From: Arsenophonus sp052174475 | GTDB taxonomy: Bacteria > Pseudomonadota > Gammaproteobacteria > Enterobacterales > Enterobacteriaceae | Length of the DNA stretch: 64,000 nt | Reading direction: 5' to 3' | NCBI GenBank assembly: GCA_052174475.1 | Contig: JBQMRO010000010.1 | Coordinates: forward strand, 29,059 to 93,058 | Program-made: the position numbers and the translations under genes | Part shown: one piece after another, positions 11,720 through 22,300 of the stretch | How the letters are laid out: each line of letters starts with the position of its first letter | Position numbering within the stretch: position 1 is the first letter of the stretch | Notes under the pieces: generated by a model | What the model was told of the DNA's origin: nothing | What the model saw: the letters and a program-made list of their open reading frames with translations, nothing else | Databases searched by the model: none

Positions 11720-12175
11720 ATGCAAGAAGGGAAAAAACCTAAAACTTCGTCATTAAGTATTCTCGCTATCGCCGGGGTAAATCCTTACCAAAAAAATCCT
11801 GGTGAAAGCTATATGAACGTCGCCCAATTAGCACATTTTAAGCGCATTCTTGAAACATGGCGAAATCAACTTAGAGATGAAGTCGACCGCACTGTAACTC
11901 ATATGCAGGATGAAGCAGCAAATTTCCCTGACCCTGTTGATAGAGCGGTGCAGGAAGAGGAATTTAGCCTTGAGTTACGTAATCGCGATCGCGAACGTAA
12001 GTTGATTAAAAAAATCGAGAAAACATTAAAAAAAGTTGACAATGAAAATTTTGGTTATTGCGAAATCTGCAGGATTGAAATTGGTATCCGTCGTTTAGAA
12101 GCTCGTCCAACAGCTGATTTATGCATTGATTGCAAAACATTAGCTGAAATGCGTGAAAAACAGATGGCGGGTTAG
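11720..12175 (+). CDS. dksA: RNA polymerase-binding regulator DksA
   Basis: A 151-residue protein nearly identical to E. coli DksA. It enters the RNA polymerase secondary channel and, with ppGpp, represses rRNA promoters and activates amino-acid promoters. The coiled-coil tip acids D71 and D74 are in NFPDPVDRA. All four zinc cysteines are present: C114, C117, C135 and C138. The open frame could start at 11690, but the ATG at 11720 (MQEGKKPKTSSLSIL) matches the family length and has an AGGAGA site. Such strong conservation beside decayed gluQ suggests continued use; the rRNA operon near 60.1 kb is a likely target. Confidence 0.98.
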   Translation: MQEGKKPKTSSLSILAIAGVNPYQKNPGESYMNVAQLAHFKRILETWRNQLRDEVDRTVTHMQDEAANFPDPVDRAVQEEEFSLELRNRDRERKLIKKIEKTLKKVDNENFGYCEICRIEIGIRRLEARPTADLCIDCKTLAEMREKQMAG

Positions 12176-12215
12176 CTAATAACCATTACATCGTAAAATA
12201 TGGTACATAAAAATA

Positions 12216-12238
12216 CTTTTATTTTTTTAAAATAAAAG
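12216..12238. repeat. A/T-only inverted repeat after dksA
   Basis: A perfect 10-base stem (CTTTTATTTT, loop TTT, AAAATAAAAG) lies 40 bases past dksA. It has no G-C core and no distinct T tract beyond the stem, so it is a poor terminator candidate. Confidence 0.4.
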
Positions 12239-12247
12239 AGTAATTCA

Positions 12248-12490
12248 ATGATTACTAACATTCCACCCTACATAAGACGCCTTACACCTATGAGGCCAAA
12301 CAAGCTCTCTCTATTTTAGAGAGTTAGTTACAGTGATTGGTAGGGTGGTACCCCCACACCCTATCTACAAAAATCAAGAGAAGTTATATTGTCAGGATCA
12401 ATAACACTGATAGCACTAAATAAGTGCTAAATGCTTCTTCTCACATTTTAAAAACTTTAAACCATCATCATTTAAATATTAAAATGGTAA
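12248..12490 (+). pseudogene. gluQ: Relic of glutamyl-Q tRNA(Asp) synthetase
   Basis: Right after dksA, as in E. coli, the sequence translates to PYIRRLTPMRPNKLSLF, then PYLQKSRE, then, after a frameshift, YIVRINNTDSTK and NASSHILKTLNHHHLN. This parallels the GluQ start (YIGRFAPSPSG, SYLQAR, WLVRIEDID, ILRQLEHYGLHW). Stops and frameshifts are plain and nothing recognisable follows 12490. Both the position and the pattern support the call, though each fragment alone is weak. Confidence 0.65.
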
Positions 12491-12774
12491 ATATACCTAT
12501 CAGGTATATACTATTATATTTTAAATCAAATAAATCAGTGTCATGGTTGCTACTTTTCTTTTATACGCTAACCTATTAACACTACTGGTAGTTATTACGA
12601 CACAGATTATCACAAGATTAGTTTATCTTATTCTACATCATCATTAATGATGATAATATAGTAAAAATCAATTTATGTTTTCTATAATTAGAACGTAACT
12701 CGCTATGTGTTAGCGGCATAGCAAACCTTCTTTGCAAACCTTTATAATCTGAGTACTGCTTTACACTCTATGGT
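12491..12774. other. Decayed stretch, nothing readable
   Basis: This may be the rest of gluQ, but no fragment could be matched on either strand. Confidence 0.35.
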
Positions 12775-13400
12775 ATGTTAATTTCTATTTATGTTGGAGA
12801 AAGGTTGTTAGTAGAAACTACTTATACTGTGAGAAGGATTTTTCCTACAGAGATTCTTATGACAAAGCAAGCAGTCATATAGATCAAAAAAATTTTTTTT
12901 CTTATTTCCTAATAAAATAAAGATGCATATCATTAGTTGCCTCGATAATAATTTGCTGGATAGATATCGATTCATACATTGAAGAAACTCATTTCACTTC
13001 ATCACTGCTCATGTTATCACAGTGAATATATTATCCGCTAGGTGATCCACTTCCCTATCTATCACCACATTTATTAGTATTACTGCAATATAATTGCAAA
13101 ATATCCTAATTACAAAAAAAAGATTAAATAAAATCTTACTGGAAGTGTTCTGCTGAAACTACATTACAAGAATAAATAGTTAAGTTATCTTCGATGTATA
13201 TTGAATAGGCTGACTTTACGGGGAGTCAGTGAAAAACAGGGGGGTTTATCTGAAAACAGAGTTTATATGGTGTTACTGATTCTTTAGTTCACGGTGATGA
13301 CTAATTTAAATAAACTAAGTGAATTTTAAAATCAAAAAACATTTTTTCGTATAAATTAATTTAAAATTAAACAACTCTACTCCATAGAGTTATTAGAAAA
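12775..13400 (+). mobile_element. IS1595-like relic
   Basis: It starts like the relics at 7410 and 29240 (a decayed ATGACAAAGCAAGCAGTC in place of MKKQTV), followed by the zinc-ribbon region. It fades out at about 13400, where an inverted IS256-like relic begins. No open frame survives. Confidence 0.6.
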
Positions 13401-14785
13401 TTTAATGTATGACAGTACAACTCAGCTCTGATGTTTCGTAAACATATTCTCTATTATTAAATTAGAGTTTATTTACAATAATTAGGAGTCAGTAGGTGAA
13501 AATTCCTTTATCCGGCTCCATATTTTCTGAGCAAACTGGACAACTTAAATACCATCGAATGGTTGTTTTTCGAACTACTGTGCTTCGCACATCAGATTTA
13601 TAACTTTACTATAACAAAAACTGATTCAATCCAAACTTGTCGTTCTTATGATGTTAGTATTGACAGGGAGAAATAGAATGCTAGAAGTTCTTTTTTACTT
13701 ATTCTTCAATATCCTCATAGCTGAATAATACGCTGAAAACTTTACTAACAAAATATCTAGAGATTTATTAACGACATCACGCTCTCTTTTACTAGCTAAA
13801 TCTCCTGCAGTTCAAGTTTTAACTTTTAGTTATATCCTTTGGACAATGAATCAAAGATATCAGCTATTTTTTGTAGCTAATGGCATTAGCGCTACATGTC
13901 CAGGAATATTTTTAGCATTGCATTTTAATAATCAATGGTATAGTTTTATGTAACAAGCCTGGGAGATATAGTTAAGTTAGGTGCTTGCATGGCATTAAGG
14001 AATTACCACAGTTTACTACTTCTAACTATCAATAAGAATCTTTGAGCGCAACGCGCTCACTACGTTTATGTGTAGTGTCATCAGTAATAACTACTCCTAA
14101 GGAAAGGAGATAAGCTTGCATAATAGGGACAAGGTTTATACCATCAGCATAAAATAAATATAGTTTACATTCCTAAATTACGCAAATACAATTAACAATT
14201 CTTTCAAGGCATTGCTGTTTTAATCTGCTGATAATGTTCCAAAGAGCATGTGCTTTTTACTAAGAATCGCCATTGAGTTTTATAAAAATCAGCGGCAAGA
14301 AAATAGATAACAGTTACACAGTTATGGTAACAACTCTTCGCGCTTTTGCACACGTCAGATAATGTGGTAAACAAGTAGTTGTTGAAGCATATTTCTTTAC
14401 TGTTACAATTCCCTTAATCTTAAGCACTTTAATCTAAACGTCGCCAATAGCAGATTATATGATTCGTTATAGCAAACATCCGTTACGAACGATAATATAA
14501 CAGATTCGACAAGGCGGAGTTGAGTATATTAAGCAACATGGATTCGAGCTCCGTATTAACAAGCGATACCTATCAGCATTTTAGTAGAATTATAGATAAG
14601 TTCATGAAATGGATTACTGTAATATCTAGTTTTACAAATACATGTTAAGGTGAACTTTTCATGATACATCATCTCTCTGTTGTTGAAATCATTAACGAAA
14701 TCAATCAGCAGGATATGTAATTCTCTCTGAGAAAACTCTATACACCAAAAATAATCATAATTACGATTAACCTATCTAAGTTAGA
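13400..14785 (-). mobile_element. IS256-like relic, near full length
   Basis: About 1.4 kb that aligns with the minus-strand units at 8110, 29940, 37790 and 43318, with many substitutions and small indels. The transposase is fragmented in all frames. Length and copy number suggest an originally complete IS256-family element. Confidence 0.65.
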
Positions 14786-14786
14786 A

Positions 14787-14811
14787 ACTAGGCCAGAACT
14801 TCTGGCCTAGT
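14787..14811. repeat. Near-perfect palindrome
   Basis: ACTAGGCCAGAA, one central C, then TTCTGGCCTAGT: 12-base arms with a GC-rich core in very AT-rich surroundings. It lies between the end of the IS256 relic and the end of the lipoprotein relic. It could be an old terminator for that minus-strand gene, but the T tract is poor. Confidence 0.8.
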
Positions 14812-14937
14812 CAAATTAAAGTAAGTATATAAAGAATAATATTCTTATATTAATGGTCTTTAATAAAATTAATTTTAAATAAATTTCTTTTGCTCCATTA
14901 AGTTAATTGAATTTTATTATTTTTGTAGTTGAAAATT

Positions 14938-15430
14938 TTATTGCATGGTAACCGCTTTTTCTTTAACACTTTTTCTTAAAGTGTTTTCCTTGCTTTTTAT
15001 ATCCTCTTTAACCACTTCTACTTTATTAGATAAAGTCTATACTTCAGAATTAAACCCTTCTTTAACTTGGGTTGTTTTTCTTTGGCTTGACTTATAGTTT
15101 CAATAGCTTTATCTAAAATGTTTTGTTGCAACTCTGATGTTTTTCTTTGTTTGTTTCTTTCAATTGATCTACTTTTATTGATAGTTTATCAGATTCTTCA
15201 GATTCTTCAGTTTCTTCAGTTTCTTCAACTTCTTTATTTTTTATATCACTTTCAGATTCTTTAACATCATCAATCACTTGTTTAGTTTTTTCTGCATCGC
15301 TCTGTTTTATTTGTTCAGCGCTATCCTTAGTCTGTTGGATAGCGTCCTCAACTTTAGGAGATTCATTACAACCAGTAACAGCAGTTATTACACCTGCTAA
15401 GATTAGCATATTTAAATTTTTTTTGTTCAT
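14938..15430 (-). pseudogene. Broken lipoprotein gene, Glu/Lys-rich
   Basis: The first 105 codons are open and start MNKKNLNMLILAGVITAVTGC, a lipoprotein signal peptide with lipobox VTGC at about 18-21. The mature part is rich in Glu, Lys and Ser, with short repeats of EE(T/S)EE, and would probably be helical. After the stop the same style of protein resumes in other frames (LDKAIETISQAKEKQ, then VKEGFNSEV, an in-frame stop, and SNKVEVVKEDIKSKENTL) to a stop at 14938. Two frameshifts and one nonsense codon thus break a gene of about 160 codons. A truncated 105-residue product is still possible. I do not recognise the family. Confidence 0.7.
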
Positions 15431-15822
15431 TGATAGGTTCCTTTCTCTCTATTCATGGATGATCATATCGTAAAGTACGTGTATAATCAATAAAAAAAAC
15501 TTTAACATTATAGTTGCGTTTATTAATTAAATAAAGACATAAGATAAAATACAAATTATTAATAACATAATAACTTGACATGCATAATTATAGATTATAC
15601 ACGTCATCTATTAATCATAGATGAGAATTAGAAGAATCAAAATTACTATCAGTAATTTTACTAAAAGTAAAATAGAACTAATACTTTCTGAAATTACGTT
15701 AATTAACCAATTAAAATGAATAAAAGTATTATAGTATAAATAATAAAACCTCAATAGACGCGTCTTGTTGTTATATTTTGGCTGGAATATTATCTACTGT
15801 TAAGATTTTAAAACTTATTTGA
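15431..15822. other. AT-rich intergenic stretch
   Basis: Spacer between the lipoprotein relic and gltP, both on the minus strand. AGGAACC at about 15437 is a ribosome site for the lipoprotein gene. Nothing else is recognisable. Confidence 0.45.
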
Positions 15823-17094
15823 TTAATAAAAATTATTAGATTTTTCTTTCGATATGCCTCGGCATCCGTCACCATAGTGTTCACCTTCCCAACGACCAAT
15901 CAGTGCCGACCCTATGGCATTACTCATGACGTTAGTTGCTGAGCGTCCCATATCTAAGAAAGGATCAACACCCATTAATAAAATTAAACCCGCTTCTGGA
16001 ATATTAAATTGATTTAATGTTGCTGCAATAACAACTAACGATGCTCGTGGTATTCCGGCCATACCTTTAGATGTTAGCATTAAAATCAATAACATAGTGA
16101 TTTGTTTATCTATACTTAAATAGATATTACATGCTTGACCGATAAAAATAACTGCAAATGAACAATAAGCCATTGAACCAACAAGATTGAATGAATAGCC
16201 AATTGGTAAAACAAAACTAGCAATCTTATTAGATATACCAAATTGCTCTAATTTTTCTAAAGTAGCAGGGAAAGCAGCCTCAGAACTTGAGGTAGTAAAA
16301 GCGAGTAAGACCGGATCCATAATATTTTTGACTAAACGTAAAATACATGGGCCAACGATTAACACGGATAACCCAATTAAGATCACCCAGAGTAACGCTA
16401 AAGTAAAGTAAAATTCTCCCATAAAAATGCTAGTAATGATCAATATATTTAATCCGCGTTCAGCAATCATGGCTGAAATAGCAGAAAAAACCGTAATAGG
16501 AGCAAAAAGCATAATGTAGTTTGTTAATTTTAACATTACGTAAACCAGTGAATCTAGAATTTTAATAATTGGTTCACCTTTTTTACCTATAGCAGATAAA
16601 CTGCACCCCATAAAAATTGAGAAAATTACAATCTGTAAAATTTCATTACGCGACATAGCATCAATAATGCTAGTAGGTATAGCATGAATAATAAAATTAT
16701 GAAAAAAAAAGGCTGTTGGTTTAATATTCACCACCGATGAATTTGTATTTGTCGCGAAATTAATACCTACTCCTGGTTTAAGAACATTAACAATAATCAG
16801 ACCAAGGATAATTGAAATAAAAGATGCAACCATGAACAGTAACAGTGTTTTTGAAAAAACACGCCCAAACATTTTTTCATCACCCATTTTAGCGATTCCG
16901 ACGATCAAGGTCGAAATAATTAATGGTGCAATAATCATTTTAATCAAACGCAAAAAAATATCTGTAATAATTGAAATATTTTTGGCGTAGCTCATTGTTG
17001 CTTCTGCATTGGTGAATGAATTTAATGAAAAACCAACTATGATCCCCGTGATCAGACTTATAATAATCCAAGTAGATAAACTTTTTAATTTCAT
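15823..17094 (-). CDS. gltP: Dicarboxylate/glutamate:cation symporter (DAACS)
   Basis: 423-residue inner-membrane protein with multiple hydrophobic segments that follows the DAACS family throughout. HP1 carries SSSEAAFP (about 269-276). TM8 has the VDPFLDMGRSATNV motif with D377, D381, R384 and N388. In TM7 the usual NMDGT/NLDGS motif reads NLVGS (303-307), so the aspartate that helps bind Na+ in the archaeal homologue is a valine. The rest is intact, so transport may be altered or the gene may be starting to decay. A ribosome site (GGAACC) precedes the ATG. The symbol rests on recalled similarity; another DAACS member such as DctA is possible. Confidence 0.8.
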   Translation of the reverse strand: MKLKSLSTWIIISLITGIIVGFSLNSFTNAEATMSYAKNISIITDIFLRLIKMIIAPLIISTLIVGIAKMGDEKMFGRVFSKTLLLFMVASFISIILGLIIVNVLKPGVGINFATNTNSSVVNIKPTAFFFHNFIIHAIPTSIIDAMSRNEILQIVIFSIFMGCSLSAIGKKGEPIIKILDSLVYVMLKLTNYIMLFAPITVFSAISAMIAERGLNILIITSIFMGEFYFTLALLWVILIGLSVLIVGPCILRLVKNIMDPVLLAFTTSSSEAAFPATLEKLEQFGISNKIASFVLPIGYSFNLVGSMAYCSFAVIFIGQACNIYLSIDKQITMLLILMLTSKGMAGIPRASLVVIAATLNQFNIPEAGLILLMGVDPFLDMGRSATNVMSNAIGSALIGRWEGEHYGDGCRGISKEKSNNFY

Positions 17095-17219
17095 AATGGT
17101 TCCGTTTTATGTGACTAATATTAAATCTCATATTATTTAGCAAGCTCTGAATTAGTATTTCACTATTATTACCTGTCTAATCACAAAATATGGTATATTT
17201 TTTAAATAATTCAAATTTA

Positions 17220-17810
17220 ACTTTTAACTAATCTTTCATAAACTGCAATGGGGAGTTTCACTATCTAGTAGTGATTAGGTAATTCCTGATTATATAGCCA
17301 AACATATTGATGCAAAATTATGATCACAAGCTCTTGTGAACAGAACTTAAATGCTAGCTTTATAGCTAGCATATGCGTCTATTAAATCGCTTAACCATAC
17401 TATTATTTAAGAATATGCATCACCATAATAAGTCGGTGTTCTATATTAAGTTTTGTACAACAAATGGGTGAATTCCTGTTTTGAGGTGGCTAAACTTTTT
17501 TTTTAGAGCAAAAGGTAGTCTATAAATTTCTTGCCATTCTGTTAAGTATAAATGCATGTCCATGTGGCTTGTTCAGATTAAGGTAATGTAATAAGTGTCT
17601 CGATCATTTATCGTAATCTTAGTCTTGTAAAGACAGATAAAAATCTATCGAGTAGCGCGATTTATACTTATAAAAAGATAAGATTATTAAGTTTCGCTCA
17701 GTATTCTCAGAAGATATTTTACACTATATGCAAATAAATAAGCTCGTAGCTTTTTAAACGCTTTATACTTCAACTTTATGATGTATCTTCTTCTCTTGTC
17801 ATTGAGAAGA
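17220..17810 (-). mobile_element. IS481-like relic, 3' half
   Basis: The minus strand gives KAFKKLRAYLFAYSVKYL, RYSIDFYLSL, then EWQEIYRLPF, in the order of an IS481 transposase catalytic region, with many stops. The 3' part aligns with 28855-29185 (-). A palindrome (ATGCTAGCT, TTAT, AGCTAGCAT) sits at 17351-17372 inside it. The N-terminal half is missing. Confidence 0.65.
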
Positions 17811-17825
17811 AGATAAAGTTTTTTA

Positions 17826-18110
17826 CAGGAAACCTGGATTACGACTTTCTAAACGAGCAACAGTATCATCGGCAAATGATAGAAAATGATGGATATAATC
17901 ATTAACATCATATTATTTTTACTTTTTAACGAAAATTAAATTCAGATCTACCATAATATCACCAAAAGTAGATCCAGACTCTCTACTAGCCTGGAAGAAT
18001 AAATTTAATTTTAAATGTTGTAATTTTCTGACGATGTAGCCTCATCATGATATTTTACCATAGATACTATGCCTTATCAGCATCTTGCGATAAATAGAGC
18101 TCTGCGATGA
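17826..18110 (-). pseudogene. Unidentified coding relic
   Basis: The minus strand reads protein-like pieces in mixed frames: VKYHDEATSSENYN, RESGSTFGDIMVDLNLIF, and a C-terminal end VNDYIHHFLSFADDTVARL followed by ESRNPGFL and a stop. The codon pattern and the clean ending look like the tail of a real protein. I do not recognise the family, and it is not one of the four IS types in the window. Confidence 0.4.
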
Positions 18111-18424
18111 TTGTCTATATAGTAACCCGAAACTAAATAATTACTTAAGTCATCATTTTTTAATTATATTAAATACATGTATTTAAACTAATTAAATTAT
18201 ATCGATTGATTTTATCAAAATTGATTTACTATTCTAGTATAGATATAGGTAGTGTTAAAATTAAGTCAATGTTTATTTTTTATTAGCTAATAATATAACT
18301 ATTAACTATTAATTAATTATTTTTAATAAAACTAAACCACTATAAGCTTATCTTAAAATTAGATAGTCTGAACCTAATTATAAGATATAATTGTAATTTA
18401 GTCATTCTGTAAGAATGAACCAGA

Positions 18425-18459
18425 TAAAATAAATAAATAAATAAATAAATAAATAAAAT
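18425..18459. repeat. AAAT microsatellite
   Basis: About eight tandem copies of a 4-base unit (AAAT/TAAA phase) without interruption. Such a tract is prone to slippage. It is not inside any gene. Confidence 0.85.
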
Positions 18460-19221
18460 ATTTTATTTAACTATAGGTTTAATAGTTATTATTTGTTATT
18501 AGGATAATTAATTTAACGGTGAAAAAGCTTAAAATCTTTATTAATAATATTTTTACTGATATATCTTTAATCATAATTAAGCCAGAATAAATGCGACTAA
18601 ATATAGATCACATCCATAATATTAGAAGACCTATTTACCATGTTATATAAATAGTATTGGTAAACATTAATTCATTGTATGAATACTATATAATAAAAAA
18701 GATCTCATACATAGATCAAGTTAATGCGGCTTATTCAGGTTCTAAATAGAATGTGGCAGTATTTATCAAAATTTTTTTTATAATCAAAATAGACTAAAAA
18801 AACCATTTTCATTAGACTATAAAAAAAATTTTTAATTAACAGGGCCATGTCTTGTCCATTTTATCATTGAAGTGTTGTATATTACAATACTTACTATCAT
18901 TAACTTTATTACTTTTACTTAAAACAGTTGATATAACTTTATTTTTATTAAAATATACCTCATCTTTGTGGTAACAATAGGCATACTCATATCTATGTTA
19001 AGTATATGAGCAACAACTAATTTCTTTTTGTACTGCATCTTTTAATGATTCATTGAATAGTTCTAATACTGATATGTAATGTTGCTATTAACTTTAAATC
19101 ATATCGTTGTTAACGTAATATTATTTATCTGTCTGACATGCAAAATACAGTGTAAATTATATTACACTTAGTTATAGTCTATTGATTAGTAAATACAGAA
19201 AGCTTTATAATTTAATTACCT

Positions 19222-19247
19222 TAGCTCCTTGATTAGGGAAGGAGCTA
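19222..19247. repeat. Perfect inverted repeat
   Basis: TAGCTCCTT, loop GATTAGGG, AAGGAGCTA: a 9-base stem with a GC-containing core within the AT desert. It is followed by TCTTATAAAG, too weak for a convincing terminator. It may be a terminator left from a lost gene. Confidence 0.6.
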
Positions 19248-20379
19248 TCTTATAAAGTTCTAGATATATTGATCGAAAAAATTGATGTTTAACTTTAACA
19301 CTTCTATAGTATAAGGATGGGATATAAGTATCTTACTGAATACATTAAAATTATTTGGATATTATGCTTTTAATACGCTTAATTATGGTATCATTTCTTA
19401 ACCTATTCATATAAACTCATACGGTCTCAACTTGTCTACTCATCAATAATAAACACTAATACTTTTGTAGTAGTGATTATTATTATCAATTTTTAAATTA
19501 AAAAAATTTTAATATTGTGTGTAAAATAACTTTTATATTACTATATGACTTTGATAAAAAAATAACTACTAATAAATTACCAAGGAGTAGTATAGGTAAT
19601 TCTTGCATTTAGATTTTGCATTAAATCATCAAGATCACCATTTCATTTGTTGTTTATTTATAATAATGTAGACAAAAAAAGAATACTGTTAATAATTGTT
19701 ATTAACATAACTTTATTTCTTAAATATTCTATTAAGAATTTACTTATTTCATGTTTATTTTTTTCAAAAATTGAAAATTTCATAAAATATAAAATTTTTG
19801 CCACAAAAAATATAATTAGCTAATGCAATTACATAAGATAATCAGATACTAATGTCTATTATAGCTGTAACTAATTTAGCACAATGAGAAGGATTGATAA
19901 AATTACTAAAAGAGTGCTAGATAAATATAATTTTAAACTAATCGTATTTACTTTGATAGTTGTTTACAACAAATATCTAAATAATCTTTGAAATAGATAC
20001 AGAGAAAAGTAACAAGAGAAATTAGTTACTAATTTATTTAGCAGTTTATTAAAAATAAGGTATTATATAATTTTATTATTAGTTTTTAACTAATAATTTT
20101 TATTTATTAAAATATAATTATTATAAAATAATATTGCCTTTAAGGTTACTGTATAACCTCTCTTTACTCTTAAAAAGAAATAAAATTCAATATTTTGAAA
20201 TCATTTATTTGTTTATATTAATATATAATTACATTTTTTATAAAAAATTAGTAAATTAAATTTATCAAAAACTTGAATTTATATTTGTAATTAATATCTC
20301 TAGAAAAGATTTTCTTTAAAAGAGTTATTATATTTAATACAATCAGAAAAACAGAATTCTTCTGAATAATAATTAATTT

Positions 20380-20660
20380 ACTTTAAATAAATAATTTTTA
20401 TTGTAGTAAAACCGATATAAATTTCCTTAAAAACTTTTAATTATCGAAATTCATCGGAATAAAACTAGATAAAAAAGACTAAAGTACTAAACATTGCACT
20501 ACTCAGTAAACCAAAGTTTAAATATTTCCTTTAATAAATTCACAATAATCTGTAATCTAACAGAACCATAGGTACCATTAAAATCATTTACAAAATAGAA
20601 ATAAAGAAGTCTCAATTGCATATTATTAATTGTTGTTATTTTATTTGCAAAGCGATTTAT
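20380..20660 (-). pseudogene. Decayed partial copy of nhaC
   Basis: About 280 bases align with the coding sequence of the intact nhaC gene at about 27720-27965 on the same strand. Shared blocks include ATATAAATTTCCTTAAAAA, CTAAAGT(A/G)C(T/C)AAACATT, CAGTAAACC and GGTACCATTAAAA. Everything around them is heavily mutated, and a chance 97-codon frame here is not a gene. It is either a duplicated fragment or the remains of a paralogous antiporter. Confidence 0.75.
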
Positions 20661-20689
20661 AGCTAAATTTCTGCATTTCACTATTATGC

Positions 20690-21550
20690 TTTCAAATAAT
20701 CTTCTATAAACTAGATAATTCAGTAAATAAAACAACTCTACATAATGAAGTTTACTTAGATGTCTTTTTATAATTAGCTGAATAACTATCATTATTTTAA
20801 ATCTAGAATTCCTTACTAATAACTTTCTAATTATCTAACTTTATTAAGCAATGGTGACTAATTTCATGCTTGCTTGTAAAGGTTACATACGACTTTGTAC
20901 TATCTAAGTAAAAGATGGACTCTTTATCAAAAATTAGATCAAGAAAACGGACAACACAACTCTATATTAAACTATTTAAGAATCTGATTCCTCCAATGAG
21001 AGGACCCTCTTAATCTTTGGCGATTTAGAGCGAGATTCCTTCTTTTCTTTTATCTCCTACTCTACCGAATTTTCTAGATTTCCTATATTAAATATAATTC
21101 TTCCATTTAATAATTTAAGAAAAATATTTCATTGACTTAACAATACCACTTAGCTATTTATTATCTGTTATTGTTAAATCAAAGAAGTAACGATATCCAT
21201 CTAAACACCGTTTTTTAAATCAAAACCTGTTAGTTTTGATAACTTCATGCGTAAAGTTAAGTTATTCAAAATACATCATAAATAATTAAATCATTTATCC
21301 TTGTAATATAGTTTTATCAAAGGACTTCCTAATCAGATTATTAAATATTCTCCTGCAATCAGGGATTTTCCAATAATATTATTATAACCCTAATAAATTG
21401 TCTCTACCGAATAAGATATTCACTGTAGTAATATGGGTAGGATAAAGTAGAATAAGTTGTTTCAATATATGAATTAATGTCATTCAACAGATTATCACCG
21501 AGCTAACTAATGAAATGCAGCTTATCTTGATAGAGAGCAACAAAAGAGCC
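20690..21550 (-). mobile_element. IS1595-like relic, nearly full length
   Basis: Inverse of the units at 7410/10300 and 29240. The catalytic region lies near 21031-21130 and the N-terminal region near 21400-21530. It abuts the nhaC relic on one side and an IS481-like relic on the other. Decay is complete. Confidence 0.65.
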
Positions 21551-21559
21551 TATTTGATT

Positions 21560-22300
21560 TGAACGCTATCGTCCGATCAGTTGTAGTCCTTTTTTTACAA
21601 AAAACATTTTTTCTTCTCGACGATATCTATTGAGAGTCATGCCATAACTGAATCTCTGCTGTTTACTCAACTACACAGATGGAGATTTTTGATAAAATAA
21701 GGAGAGGAAGCACTGAACTGAGATATAAAGTGTTTAAAAACTACGAACGTGCTTATTTGCACGTATATTGAAATATTTTCTGCAAATACCAAACAAAACT
21801 TGACGATCTATATTTTTTATAACTATAGATCGAACCCATTGATAGGTTTTTTGTCCGTATTTAAAATGCTAAGACCTCGGACAATGTTCAACGATTCTTA
21901 CATGATCTTAACCGAGCATATCCTATAATTATCTATCGGGCAGTTACACAATGGCAAGAAATTTATAGATCGTCTTTTGATTTGCAAAAACGTTCAGACA
22001 CTGAAAAACAAAAATTCACCCCGTTTATATAGAAAATTAGTATAGAGCACCAATTCCTAGCCTACTGAGGAATCCATCAAACAGGATGATATGATTAAGC
22101 AATTTAATGACGTAATAGAAGGTTTGGCTGCAAAGCATTAATTTCAATTATGCTGAAGATTTTTAGATCACTCTGCATTGATATATTTAGTTATACAATC
22201 AAAAATTGTCAAATCAGTATTGGAGTAATATTTCATTGCAGTCTATGCAAATTGGTTTAAAAGTTAAACTTTAATTATTAAATTTTATACTCTCTTTCAG
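21560..22300 (+). mobile_element. IS481-like relic
   Basis: Fragments read AYLHVYIEIFSANTKQN, IFYNYRSNPLIGFLSVF, and GKKFIDRLL in the order of an IS481 transposase. A later frame has IKQFNDVIE in place of the conserved VERFNGRI. The gene is interrupted by many stops. The 3' part aligns with 3950-4315. Confidence 0.7.

Larger units (their letters stand above)
18111..20370. other. 2.2 kb AT desert
   Basis: No gene, RNA or IS relic could be read on either strand in this long, extremely AT-rich stretch. It contains the tetranucleotide repeat at 18425-18459 and a single strong hairpin at 19222-19247. It is the largest featureless part of the window. Confidence 0.5.

Noticed and set aside
12263..12348. 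CCACCCTAC/GTAGGGTGG inverted repeat as a riboswitch or operator
   Set aside because: It falls within the gluQ relic, no riboswitch core fits, and nine bases 68 bases apart can arise by chance.
20499..20792. 97-codon open frame on the minus strand as a new gene
   Set aside because: It lies over the decayed nhaC fragment and the end of an IS1595-like relic; composition and position fit chance.
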